From assembly GCA_046154585.1 (NCBI GenBank), contig JBJXDX010000091.1, forward strand, positions 62,001 through 126,000: a stretch of DNA of 64,000 nucleotides, given 5' to 3'. Both the position numbers and the translations under genes were made by a program. This DNA is from CADEFX01 sp046154585. GTDB taxonomy: Bacteria > Pseudomonadota > Alphaproteobacteria > Rhizobiales > Hyphomicrobiaceae. Shown here one piece after another: positions 52,935 through 60,061 of this stretch. The notes beneath the pieces are model-generated. The model was given only the letters and a program-made list of their open reading frames with translations, was not told the origin of the DNA and did no database searches. Position 1 is the first letter of the stretch, and each line of letters starts with the position of its first letter.

Positions 52935-54284
52935 TCAGGTGTTCGGCCGGCCGAACACAGCCTCCATCTCTTTCCTGACGCGCACGGCGTCATCGGTCGC
53001 GTCGTAAGCGACATCCGACCACTTGAGGCGCTGTCCCTCCTTGATGTCGGACTTTAGCTTGACATTGTGCGCGAGGCCGAGCGGCAAATATCCCTCTTTC
53101 AAGGACATGCTGGCAGGCGTTTGCTTGCCCCAGACGCAGAAGCCGCCCTCACCGTCCAGCACCTCGCCCGCCTTGAGCGCGCGCTTGGCTGTCGCGACCA
53201 CGTCGGAGTTGAAGCAGAACGGCGAGCCGGTCGGCTCCTTGCGCAGCGCGGCGGAGGCGACCGAAACCCCCAGCTCCAGCCCGATCATGTGCGTCGGCCG
53301 GTACAGCGCCGCATACTTTCCGGTCTTGTCAGGGAGCAAGTTGTACTCCACGCAGCACTTGAGCGCGTAGTCGCTGTCGCTCTCGAACACGATATACGTG
53401 CCCATGACGAGATTGTGCGGCACGTCCTTGCCGTCGCGATAGATCGAGGAGGTGACCTCCGTTACGCCGGCCTTCTCGAGCACGCCGCCATCGGCCTTGG
53501 GCTTGCAGACGTCCGCATGCTCGAAGCGCGTGGCCGGCGGGAAGCTCAAGCCCTCGGTTTGCGAATGCAGCCCCGTCGCATTGCAGATCGCCGTCATCTC
53601 GATGCCGGATTTGGTGCCGTCGACGAACGAATTAAACATCTTCGGGTTGATGTGGCTCTTGTCCTGGATCTTGAGATACGTGTTCAGGATATCCCAGACG
53701 CTTTCCGGCGTGGATTGATGATAGGTCGGGTGATAGCGCGTGCCCTTGCCTGCCGCGACCACCTTGAACCCGCACGTGCGCGCCCAATCAACATGCTCGC
53801 ACACCAGTGCCGGCTGATCGCCCCACGCGAGACTGTAGACGACGCCCTTCTCGCGCGCCTGCCGTGCCAGAAGTGGACCCGCCAGCGCATCGGCTTCGAC
53901 GTTGACCATTACCACGTGCTTGCCGTGGTTGATCGCCGCCTGGCACAGCTTTATGCCGGTCGCGGGATCACCCGTCGCCTCGATGATCACTTCGATCTCG
54001 GGATTTTCGATCAGGCTCATGGCATTGTCGGTGATATGCGTCTTGCCGGTCTTGAACGCATCGCCCAGCGACGTCGCGTCGATCTGTTCGGGCGACCACT
54101 GCACGCCCAGCAGCCGCTCCTTGGCACGTGCGGGACTCAAGTCCGCGAGCCCGACGAGGTGCATGCCCGTCGTCAGCCGCACCTGCGAGAGGAACATGGT
54201 CCCGAACTTGCCGGCCCCCACCTGCCCGATGCGCACCGGCTTATTGGCGGCCGCACGCTCTTGGAGCTTGAAAGACAAATTCAT
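52935..54284 (-). CDS. NAD(P)-dependent oxidoreductase with C-terminal SAF-like domain
   Basis: A 449-residue protein. The N-terminal half is a dinucleotide-binding domain (RIGQVGAGKFGTMFLSQV, about 17-34; IIEATGDPATGI) resembling homoserine dehydrogenase. A central catalytic region has KGTRYHPTYHQSTPESVW. The C-terminal 90 residues (ALKAGEVLDGEGG, LPLGLAHNVKLKSDIKEGQ) form an SAF-type domain. Relatives include enzymes of branched-sugar and sugar-acid breakdown, but I cannot name the reaction. The ATG 54284 follows GAGGAACG; the frame stays open 28 codons upstream. Confidence 0.8.
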   Translation of the reverse strand: MNLSFKLQERAAANKPVRIGQVGAGKFGTMFLSQVRLTTGMHLVGLADLSPARAKERLLGVQWSPEQIDATSLGDAFKTGKTHITDNAMSLIENPEIEVIIEATGDPATGIKLCQAAINHGKHVVMVNVEADALAGPLLARQAREKGVVYSLAWGDQPALVCEHVDWARTCGFKVVAAGKGTRYHPTYHQSTPESVWDILNTYLKIQDKSHINPKMFNSFVDGTKSGIEMTAICNATGLHSQTEGLSFPPATRFEHADVCKPKADGGVLEKAGVTEVTSSIYRDGKDVPHNLVMGTYIVFESDSDYALKCCVEYNLLPDKTGKYAALYRPTHMIGLELGVSVASAALRKEPTGSPFCFNSDVVATAKRALKAGEVLDGEGGFCVWGKQTPASMSLKEGYLPLGLAHNVKLKSDIKEGQRLKWSDVAYDATDDAVRVRKEMEAVFGRPNT

Positions 54285-54393
54285 CAGGCGTTCCTCATCG
54301 TGGCTTCTTATGAAATTGGCCACAGCATAGGAGACCCCGCCGCCAAGTCCAAGCGGCTGTGCGGTCAATCAAAACCCGGACTACCGCGGGCCA

Positions 54394-54765
54394 TCACAGC
54401 CCCGGTGGTGGCGGAATATGTTGAAAGTTGCCCAAGCCGACCCAGACGCGCGGTTTGAGCATTAAGCCCAATGTTTCCCCTCGGTGCTCAAAAGAGGCGA
54501 TGAGAATTTCTGCTTCGGCGGTCACGTGGACCATAAGCGACTTGAACGATCGCATATTGAGACGCGCCACTTCTGCTCCACTGTGGCGCACATGAATGTC
54601 GATATCGCCGTAAGCAGGAGCCAGTGTACATCTGACTGAATAGCCTATGCGCTCCACATCAAATTCAAGGGTATTGTAGAACCACGGCACACCTGCATCC
54701 AAGACCTTTGGCTCCACCCCGAAGAAGGCAAGAAGCTGGTGGTCGTCAAGAAAATTGCTGGGCAT
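54394..54765 (-). CDS. Unknown 123-residue protein coupled to AtuA module 2
   Basis: I do not recognise this protein. Its ATG shares a base with the stop of the AtuA gene (TAATG), which argues for a real, coupled gene. It begins MPSNFLDDHQLLAFFGVEP and has alternating strands such as WFYNTLEFDVERIGYSVRCT and AEILIASFEHRGETLGLML. No signal peptide or membrane segment is visible. Base use is unlike the neighbours: about 53% G+C over 54481-54660 by hand count, against well above 60% nearby. That suggests later acquisition. Confidence 0.65.
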   Translation of the reverse strand: MPSNFLDDHQLLAFFGVEPKVLDAGVPWFYNTLEFDVERIGYSVRCTLAPAYGDIDIHVRHSGAEVARLNMRSFKSLMVHVTAEAEILIASFEHRGETLGLMLKPRVWVGLGNFQHIPPPPGL

Positions 54766-56174
54766 TACACGGACCAGAGCTGGCTGCCTACCGTCTCCAC
54801 GCTTACGGGAAACAGCGGCTCCAGCGCGTCCACGTCCATGATGTGGTAGACGCTGAAGCGGTAGGCATCGCCTGCGGTCAGCTCGGGCGGCGTGAAGGGG
54901 AACGCGGTGTTGCCGGCCGTCGAGATGCGACCCGGGAAGCCGTGATGCAGCAGATATTGCTTGCACGAGGCGACCACGGCCCGGGCCTCGTCCTCGTCGC
55001 TGCCGATGCATTCAACGATAATGCCGATCTCCTCTGGCAGCGTCGTGACTGGCTGGCCACCGATGACGCCAAGCCCGTAGAACCGGAAGAAGAGCTGATA
55101 GGGCTTAGCCGGATCGGGCGGCACCAGCTCGCGCACGATCGCTTCTACGGCCGGGATGATCTCGTTGGCCTTAGCGATAAACACGGGATCGACCGAACCC
55201 GCCACGCAGATGGCACGCGCGCCAACACGCGTGGCACCCTCGATTTTCACCGTGAACTGCTTGGCAGGCTCCCAGTAGGCACCCGAGACGCGGCAGCGGC
55301 GCTCGTCCACGGCCTCGAATTTCGAGTCGCCCAGATGCAGCACACCCTCGGGCTCGATCACGCTCAGCGGGTCGGATTGCTCGTAGAGACCGTGCGCGGC
55401 CACCGACAGCGGCGTGGCGCGACGATTGGGATTCATGCTTTCCAGCACGAAGCTGTCCCGCTCCAGCGTGCCGAGCATGGAGTCGCGGCCGCCCGGCTCG
55501 CAGCACAAGGATGCGCACTCGATGATCTTGGCCATCTGCATGGCAGGCGCTATCGGCAGCCCCAAGCGCGTCGGCAGGCAGGTATAGATCGCGGTATCGC
55601 AGGCACGCCCGGCAATGATCACATCCACATCCTGATCGATCGCGCGGATGAAGGCTTCCGTGCCCATCTGGCCGACGATCCGTGAGGCGCCGTCGATCTC
55701 CTCGTCCGTCAGCGCGCCGATCGGACCGATGGACCGCACCTGCCCGGTACGCGCCGCGCGCTTCACCATATCCTTCGGGATTTCCGCGCCGATGGTCGCC
55801 AGCCGGAACGACAGCTTCTCCTCGCGCGCGATCTCCCGCACGATCTCAACGACCGCCGCCAGATGCGGGTCGCCGCCGCCGGTCCCTGCCGTTCCGATGA
55901 CGAGCGGGACGCCGTTGGGGACCGCACCGGTCAGGAGCTGCTTGAGGTCGCTTTTTGTGACGCGGCGCGAGGTGGCCATACGGCCGGCACCGAGGTAGTA
56001 CGGTCCCGGGTCGACCGAGCCCATGTCCGCCCCGATCAGATGCGGGCGCCGCTCCAGGCCGGCCTTGAACGCCTTTTCCAGGACACCGTATCCGAGCTGG
56101 CCCGACGCCGAGAGAATGCGCAGCGGGCTGGGCTCTCGTTCGTAAGCTGCGATGACGCGCGCGAAGTTGCTCAT
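54765..56174 (-). CDS. AtuA-family (DUF1446) protein, module 2
   Basis: A 469-residue AtuA-type protein, more distant from the one at 44257. It begins MSNFARVIAAYEREPSP and has LSASGQLGYGVLEKAF, IGADMGSVDPGPYYLGAG, GTAGTGGGDPHLAAV, DVIIAGRACDTAIYTCLP and IMDVDALEPLFPVSVETVG. The upstream gene encodes DUF4387, the usual partner, with a 4-base overlap. This AtuA/DUF4387 pair often accompanies CoA-transferase and CitE-like genes, as it does here. The reaction is unknown. Confidence 0.86.
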   Translation of the reverse strand: MSNFARVIAAYEREPSPLRILSASGQLGYGVLEKAFKAGLERRPHLIGADMGSVDPGPYYLGAGRMATSRRVTKSDLKQLLTGAVPNGVPLVIGTAGTGGGDPHLAAVVEIVREIAREEKLSFRLATIGAEIPKDMVKRAARTGQVRSIGPIGALTDEEIDGASRIVGQMGTEAFIRAIDQDVDVIIAGRACDTAIYTCLPTRLGLPIAPAMQMAKIIECASLCCEPGGRDSMLGTLERDSFVLESMNPNRRATPLSVAAHGLYEQSDPLSVIEPEGVLHLGDSKFEAVDERRCRVSGAYWEPAKQFTVKIEGATRVGARAICVAGSVDPVFIAKANEIIPAVEAIVRELVPPDPAKPYQLFFRFYGLGVIGGQPVTTLPEEIGIIVECIGSDEDEARAVVASCKQYLLHHGFPGRISTAGNTAFPFTPPELTAGDAYRFSVYHIMDVDALEPLFPVSVETVGSQLWSV

Positions 56175-56473
56175 ATCTCGATGTCCAGAAGTGGCCGGTG
56201 TTGCTGGGCGCCGTAGACGTCGGTATCGCCCGGTGTGCCGGCGATGATACGGCGTGGCAGCACGATCTTGATGGCGATGGCGGCGGGATAAGGAATGACC
56301 TCCGCCTCCGGCACACCGAACCTTTGTGCCAGCACATCCGGCCGCAGGCTCGGCGCCTTCAGCGCCCGTTCGTAGAGCTTCGGGTCGTCGAACATAAGAT
56401 CCAGCGACACCTGCGTCGGACCTGCGTTCTTGGAGCGGATGACGCGCGCGGCGTCCCGGATTTTCATAAGCAT
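56171..56473 (-). CDS. DUF4387 protein
   Basis: A 100-residue protein beginning MLMKIRDAARVIRSKNAGP and containing SLDLMFDDPKLYERA and YPAAIAIKIVLPRR, the DUF4387 signature. It forms the small partner of AtuA module 2 and overlaps its start by 4 bases. An ATG two codons in (56467) is a possible alternative start. It lies 4 bp after the nitrile hydratase alpha gene. Confidence 0.85.
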   Translation of the reverse strand: MLMKIRDAARVIRSKNAGPTQVSLDLMFDDPKLYERALKAPSLRPDVLAQRFGVPEAEVIPYPAAIAIKIVLPRRIIAGTPGDTDVYGAQQHRPLLDIEI

Positions 56474-56477
56474 GTCC

Positions 56478-57173
56478 TCATGAGCCGCGCTGTCCTTTAG
56501 GCGTCAACGCAAGCGCGGTGCCGATCATGGAATCTCGCGTCACCAGCTTCGCCAATTGCTCCTCGGTCCATCCCTCGGTTCCGGCGGGCCGGCGCGGCAG
56601 CACGAGGAAACGGCAATCGGCGGTCGAATCGACAACCCGCACCTCCACGCTGTCGGCTAACTCCGTCCCGAACTCGCGCAGGACGGCGCGCGGCTCCCGC
56701 ACCGTGCGGGAACGATATTCGCGCGACTTGTACCAGAGAGGAGGAAGTCCTAGGAGCGCCCGCGGGTAGCAGGAACACAGTGTGCACACGATCACATTGT
56801 GCACCTTCGGCGTATTCTCCAGCACCACCAATTTCAGGCCGGGAAATTCGAAACACAATTCCGCCACGGTCTTGTTGCCATCGGCCAGCAGGCGCCTCTT
56901 GAACTTGGGGTCAACCCACGCGCGCGCCACCAACTTGGCGCCGTTCTCCGGCACCTTGCCATCCCATTCCTCGATCTTGTCCTCGATTTCACGCGCCGTA
57001 ATGACGCCCTTCGCGATCAGCAGCTCTCGCAGCGCGATTTCCAGGAACTCCCAGTCTTCGCTCGGCTCTTTGAGATCAGGCTGGAAGGGACTGTGCGAAT
57101 GTGGGTGTGCATGATCGTGATCATGCTCATGATGGTCGTCGCCGTGATCGTCGTGCATCGCGGTCATCCTCAT
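56478..57173 (-). CDS. Cobalt-type nitrile hydratase alpha (or thiocyanate hydrolase gamma-like) subunit with His-rich head
   Basis: A 231-residue metal-binding subunit. The claw motif VCTLCSCYPR gives C130, C133 and C135 with the Thr of cobalt-type enzymes (Fe types have Ser). EIALRELLIAKGVITAREI and DPKFKRRLLAD are family marks. Residues 7-27 hold ten histidines mixed with Asp, an unusual extension that may store or load metal. The ATG 57173 overlaps the stop of the upstream beta fragment by 4 bases. Paired with two separate beta-like genes, it resembles three-subunit thiocyanate hydrolase or toyocamycin nitrile hydratase. Confidence 0.9.
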   Translation of the reverse strand: MRMTAMHDDHGDDHHEHDHDHAHPHSHSPFQPDLKEPSEDWEFLEIALRELLIAKGVITAREIEDKIEEWDGKVPENGAKLVARAWVDPKFKRRLLADGNKTVAELCFEFPGLKLVVLENTPKVHNVIVCTLCSCYPRALLGLPPLWYKSREYRSRTVREPRAVLREFGTELADSVEVRVVDSTADCRFLVLPRRPAGTEGWTEEQLAKLVTRDSMIGTALALTPKGQRGS

Positions 57174-57460
57174 TTCTCCGGCTCGAGCCAATGCTCGTAG
57201 AGATCGGCCGTCACCGTGTCTTTCTTGGCGTACGTGCCGTTTCCGGCCCAGACGCCGTCCATGTCGAACTTCACCATGTAGAGCGGCTGCTTGGGCAGAC
57301 CGGGCTTGCCGTAGGCCAATTCCTCCGGGTTGCGCCATGCGCCGAACTTCTTCACCACCACGCCCGTTTTGCCCTTGAGGTACGCGGGCGTCCGATGGTG
57401 ACCCTCGTGCACGTCGGCGCGGACACGAACGCGATCTCCGATCTTGAAGCGCGGACTCAA
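57170..57460 (-). CDS. Nitrile hydratase beta, C-terminal (SH3-like) part as separate gene
   Basis: A 96-residue protein corresponding to the C-terminal barrel of nitrile hydratase beta. It begins PRFKIGDRVRVRADVHEGHHRTPAYL and ends ADLYEHWLEPEK; here RVRADVHEGHHRTPAYL and LYMVKFDMDGVW are the clearest matches. It is translationally coupled to both neighbours through 4-base overlaps, consistent with one three-protein complex made in equal amounts. Confidence 0.88.
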   Translation of the reverse strand: MSPRFKIGDRVRVRADVHEGHHRTPAYLKGKTGVVVKKFGAWRNPEELAYGKPGLPKQPLYMVKFDMDGVWAGNGTYAKKDTVTADLYEHWLEPEK

Positions 57461-57786
57461 GATTTGGCATCCCGTGCATTGAAGCGCGCGCGGACGGCCG
57501 CCAGACGCTGGGCAATCTCAGCCTCCGTTACCACGCCCTTCTCGATGAGAAGTCCGCGCAAGGCGTGCAGCCAGCGTTGGTAGTAACCGCTCGCTTCGTA
57601 GTCGCCCGGCGACATGCTTTCGATGGTGCGGCGGTTCTCGTCGGTGAGCCACAGATGCCGCTTCTCGTCGCGCATGAGCATCATCATGGCATCGATGCGA
57701 CGCTCCGCCAGCGTCGGAGTGTGCTCGTGACGATCGATCGGCCCGGCCGCATCGCCTCCCATGTCATGGACGCCGCGTTTCGTCAT
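57457..57786 (-). CDS. Nitrile hydratase beta, N-terminal part as separate gene
   Basis: A 109-residue protein matching the N-terminal helical part of nitrile hydratase beta. HDMGGDAAGPI stands where the family has HDMGG, then SMSPGDYEASGYYQRWLHAL and LLIEKGVVTEAEI. Its end overlaps the start of the SH3-like part. The beta subunit is thus split between two genes, as in thiocyanate hydrolase. The gene lies 22 bp after the CoA-transferase gene. Confidence 0.87.
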   Translation of the reverse strand: MTKRGVHDMGGDAAGPIDRHEHTPTLAERRIDAMMMLMRDEKRHLWLTDENRRTIESMSPGDYEASGYYQRWLHALRGLLIEKGVVTEAEIAQRLAAVRARFNARDAKS

Positions 57787-57808
57787 AACGCTTCCGCCGT
57801 TCCAAATA

Positions 57809-59041
57809 TCAAGCTTTCGTCTTCTGCTTGGCCCAGGCGAGAACCCGCTCGCCCAATGCCGCGTCGATTTTGCCGCTGCGCACCATCTCCTGCAGCACGT
57901 CCTGTGAGTGCTCGCCGAGCCGGGGGCCGCCGTGCTTGATGCGCCCCGGCGTACGCGACAGACGCGGGAACACGTTCTGCATCCGCAAGGGGCCTAAATC
58001 TTTGTCGGCAATCGTCGTCACGCTTTCGCGGGCCTTGTACTGCGGATCGTCCAGGATCTGGGCCACATCGTACACCGGCCCGATCGCGGCTTCTGCCTTG
58101 TCGAAGGCATCGAGCACTTCCGTCAGCGTATGCCGCGCGATCCAGCCGCCGACAATGCCGTCCACCTCTTCCACATGCTTGACCCGGCCCATATTCGTCG
58201 CAAAGCGCGGGTCGTTCGCTACTTCCTTGCCGCCCGTCAGCTCCATCACCCGGCGCGTGATGCTCGGTGCTGCGGCCGACAGCGCGACCCAGCGACCGTC
58301 CTTGGTCTTGTAGGCGTTGCGCGGCGCATTATTGACCGATCGGTTGCCGGTGCGGTTCTGGATGACGCCAGTCTGATCGTAGGTGGAGGCCTGCGCCCCC
58401 AGCAGCGAGAACAGCGGCTCGTAGAGCGACAGGTCGATGTACTGGCCCTTGCCGCTCCCCTGCACATCGCGCTCGTAGATCGCGAACATGATGGCGAACA
58501 CGCCGTGATAGGCCGCCACGCCGTCGGCCAAGCCGAATGGCGGCAGCGTCGGCGGGCCGTTCGCTTCGCCCGTCACATGCGCGAAACCCGAGAACGCCTC
58601 AGCAATCGTGCCGAATCCGGCGCGATGCTTGTAAGGCCCCGTCTGACCGAAGCCCGTCACCCGCAGCATCACAAGGCGCGGATTGATCTCCGATAGCGTC
58701 TCCCAGCCGAGGCCCCACCGCTCCAGCGTCCCCGTACGGAAATTCTCGATAAGAACGTCAGCGTCCTTCACGAGCGCCTTGAACACGTCCTTGCCATCGG
58801 CTTCGTGTAGATCAAGGACGATGGCGCGCTTGTTGCGCCCCGTAACCTTCCACCACAGGCCGTGACCGTCCTTGGCGGCGCCCATCTTGCGCAGCGCATC
58901 GCCGTCGGGATGCTCGATCTTGATGACGTCGGCGCCGAAGTCGCCCAGCACCATCGCCGACAGCGGGCCGGCAAACACCGTGGCGCAATCGATCACCTTG
59001 AGCCCGGCGAGCGGCCCGTCTTTCTCGGTATTGCGTTTCAT
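57809..59041 (-). CDS. CaiB/BaiF family CoA-transferase
   Basis: A 410-residue type III CoA-transferase. The N-terminus has LAGLKVIDCATVFAGPLSAM and DFGADVIKIEHPDGDALR; RNKRAIVLDLHEADG and IENFRTGTLERWGLG are family landmarks. The catalytic Asp region is DLSLYEPLFSLL. It moves CoA between carboxylic acids without ATP. A CitE-like lyase gene lies 18 bp upstream, so an acid-CoA is probably formed here and cleaved by that enzyme. Confidence 0.9.
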   Translation of the reverse strand: MKRNTEKDGPLAGLKVIDCATVFAGPLSAMVLGDFGADVIKIEHPDGDALRKMGAAKDGHGLWWKVTGRNKRAIVLDLHEADGKDVFKALVKDADVLIENFRTGTLERWGLGWETLSEINPRLVMLRVTGFGQTGPYKHRAGFGTIAEAFSGFAHVTGEANGPPTLPPFGLADGVAAYHGVFAIMFAIYERDVQGSGKGQYIDLSLYEPLFSLLGAQASTYDQTGVIQNRTGNRSVNNAPRNAYKTKDGRWVALSAAAPSITRRVMELTGGKEVANDPRFATNMGRVKHVEEVDGIVGGWIARHTLTEVLDAFDKAEAAIGPVYDVAQILDDPQYKARESVTTIADKDLGPLRMQNVFPRLSRTPGRIKHGGPRLGEHSQDVLQEMVRSGKIDAALGERVLAWAKQKTKA

Positions 59042-59059
59042 CGGTTTTGAATTTCCACC

Positions 59060-59923
59060 CTAGTTGATCAGCTTCAAGCGGCGCGCCAGATCGACCGTCG
59101 CGCGCGCTTCGAGAAAGAACGGCTCGTCAACCATCCGGCCATCGACCACGAACGCGCCCAGGCCCTTGTTGGCCGGATCGGTCGCGGCGGCAAGCACCTT
59201 TTGCGCCCAGGCAATCTCGGCATCGCGCGGCGTATAAACCGCATTCACCACTGCCACCTGCGAAGGATGGATGCAGCTCTTGCCTGAATATCCCATGCGC
59301 CGGCCCGCCACCGTGTCCCGCTCCAGCCCCAGCGTATCGGCGATGTTGACGAACACCGTGTCGTAGGCCGGCACGCCGGCCTCGGCCGCCGCCATTTTCG
59401 CCGCTAACCTGACGGGTGAAAGGGCGGCGTCATGGCGTTCTATGCGATAGGGCGCAAACAGGTCACCGACACCGAACTGCACGCCGGCCACCCGCTCGTG
59501 CGCGCAGGCAATCTCGTTGGCAAAGCGCAGGCCTTTGGGACTTTCCAGATTGATGAGGATGCCGATCTTGTGTCCGAGGCCCTTGCGCTTCTCGGCCGTG
59601 ATCACCGCTTCGACGCCGCGGCGCACCTCTTCCGCGCTCTCCAGCTTCGGCAAATTGACGAGGTCCGTGCCCATCGTGACGACGGCAGCGACGTCCTCCG
59701 CGAACTGCGGCGACCCGACCGGATTGACGCGCACGATCCTGAGCTTTGCATGCTCGCGTCCGAGACTTGCCAGAAAATCGCTGGTGCGCCGGCGCGCCTC
59801 GTCCTTCTTGTCCGGAGTGACGGCATCTTCGAGATCGAACGACAAGGCATCCGCGGCCGACGCCATGGCCTTTTCGAACAGCTCTGGCCGGCTGCCAGGC
59901 ACGAACAACTTGCTTCGCATCAT
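59060..59923 (-). CDS. CitE/HpcH-type aldolase-lyase
   Basis: A 287-residue TIM-barrel enzyme of the HpcH/HpaI aldolase and citrate lyase beta group. RSKLFVPGSRPELFEKA and DLEDAVTPDKKDEARRR open the protein; the metal and substrate residues are in ESPKGLRFANEI and FGVGDLFAPYRIE; SGKSCIHPSQV is typical. Members cleave malyl-CoA, citramalyl-CoA or similar. The adjacent CoA-transferase fits this. It is the most upstream gene of the minus-strand block, 138 bp from the divergent gamma-glutamyltransferase gene. Confidence 0.9.
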   Translation of the reverse strand: MMRSKLFVPGSRPELFEKAMASAADALSFDLEDAVTPDKKDEARRRTSDFLASLGREHAKLRIVRVNPVGSPQFAEDVAAVVTMGTDLVNLPKLESAEEVRRGVEAVITAEKRKGLGHKIGILINLESPKGLRFANEIACAHERVAGVQFGVGDLFAPYRIERHDAALSPVRLAAKMAAAEAGVPAYDTVFVNIADTLGLERDTVAGRRMGYSGKSCIHPSQVAVVNAVYTPRDAEIAWAQKVLAAATDPANKGLGAFVVDGRMVDEPFFLEARATVDLARRLKLIN

Positions 59924-60061
59924 TGTGCGCTATCCTTCGTCTCGGCAGGCGGCTCAACCCGCAGTCATTCTATGGCGACCCAACGCCTCATGTCACTTGC
60001 CGCGGGCAACAATTGGCTCCAAGCTGAGCCGTCTGCGGCGCGTTAGCTTAAGGGGATGCTC

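Noticed and set aside
53067..54458. 463-codon plus-strand frame
   Set aside because: Antisense to the SAF-domain oxidoreductase; no recognisable domain.
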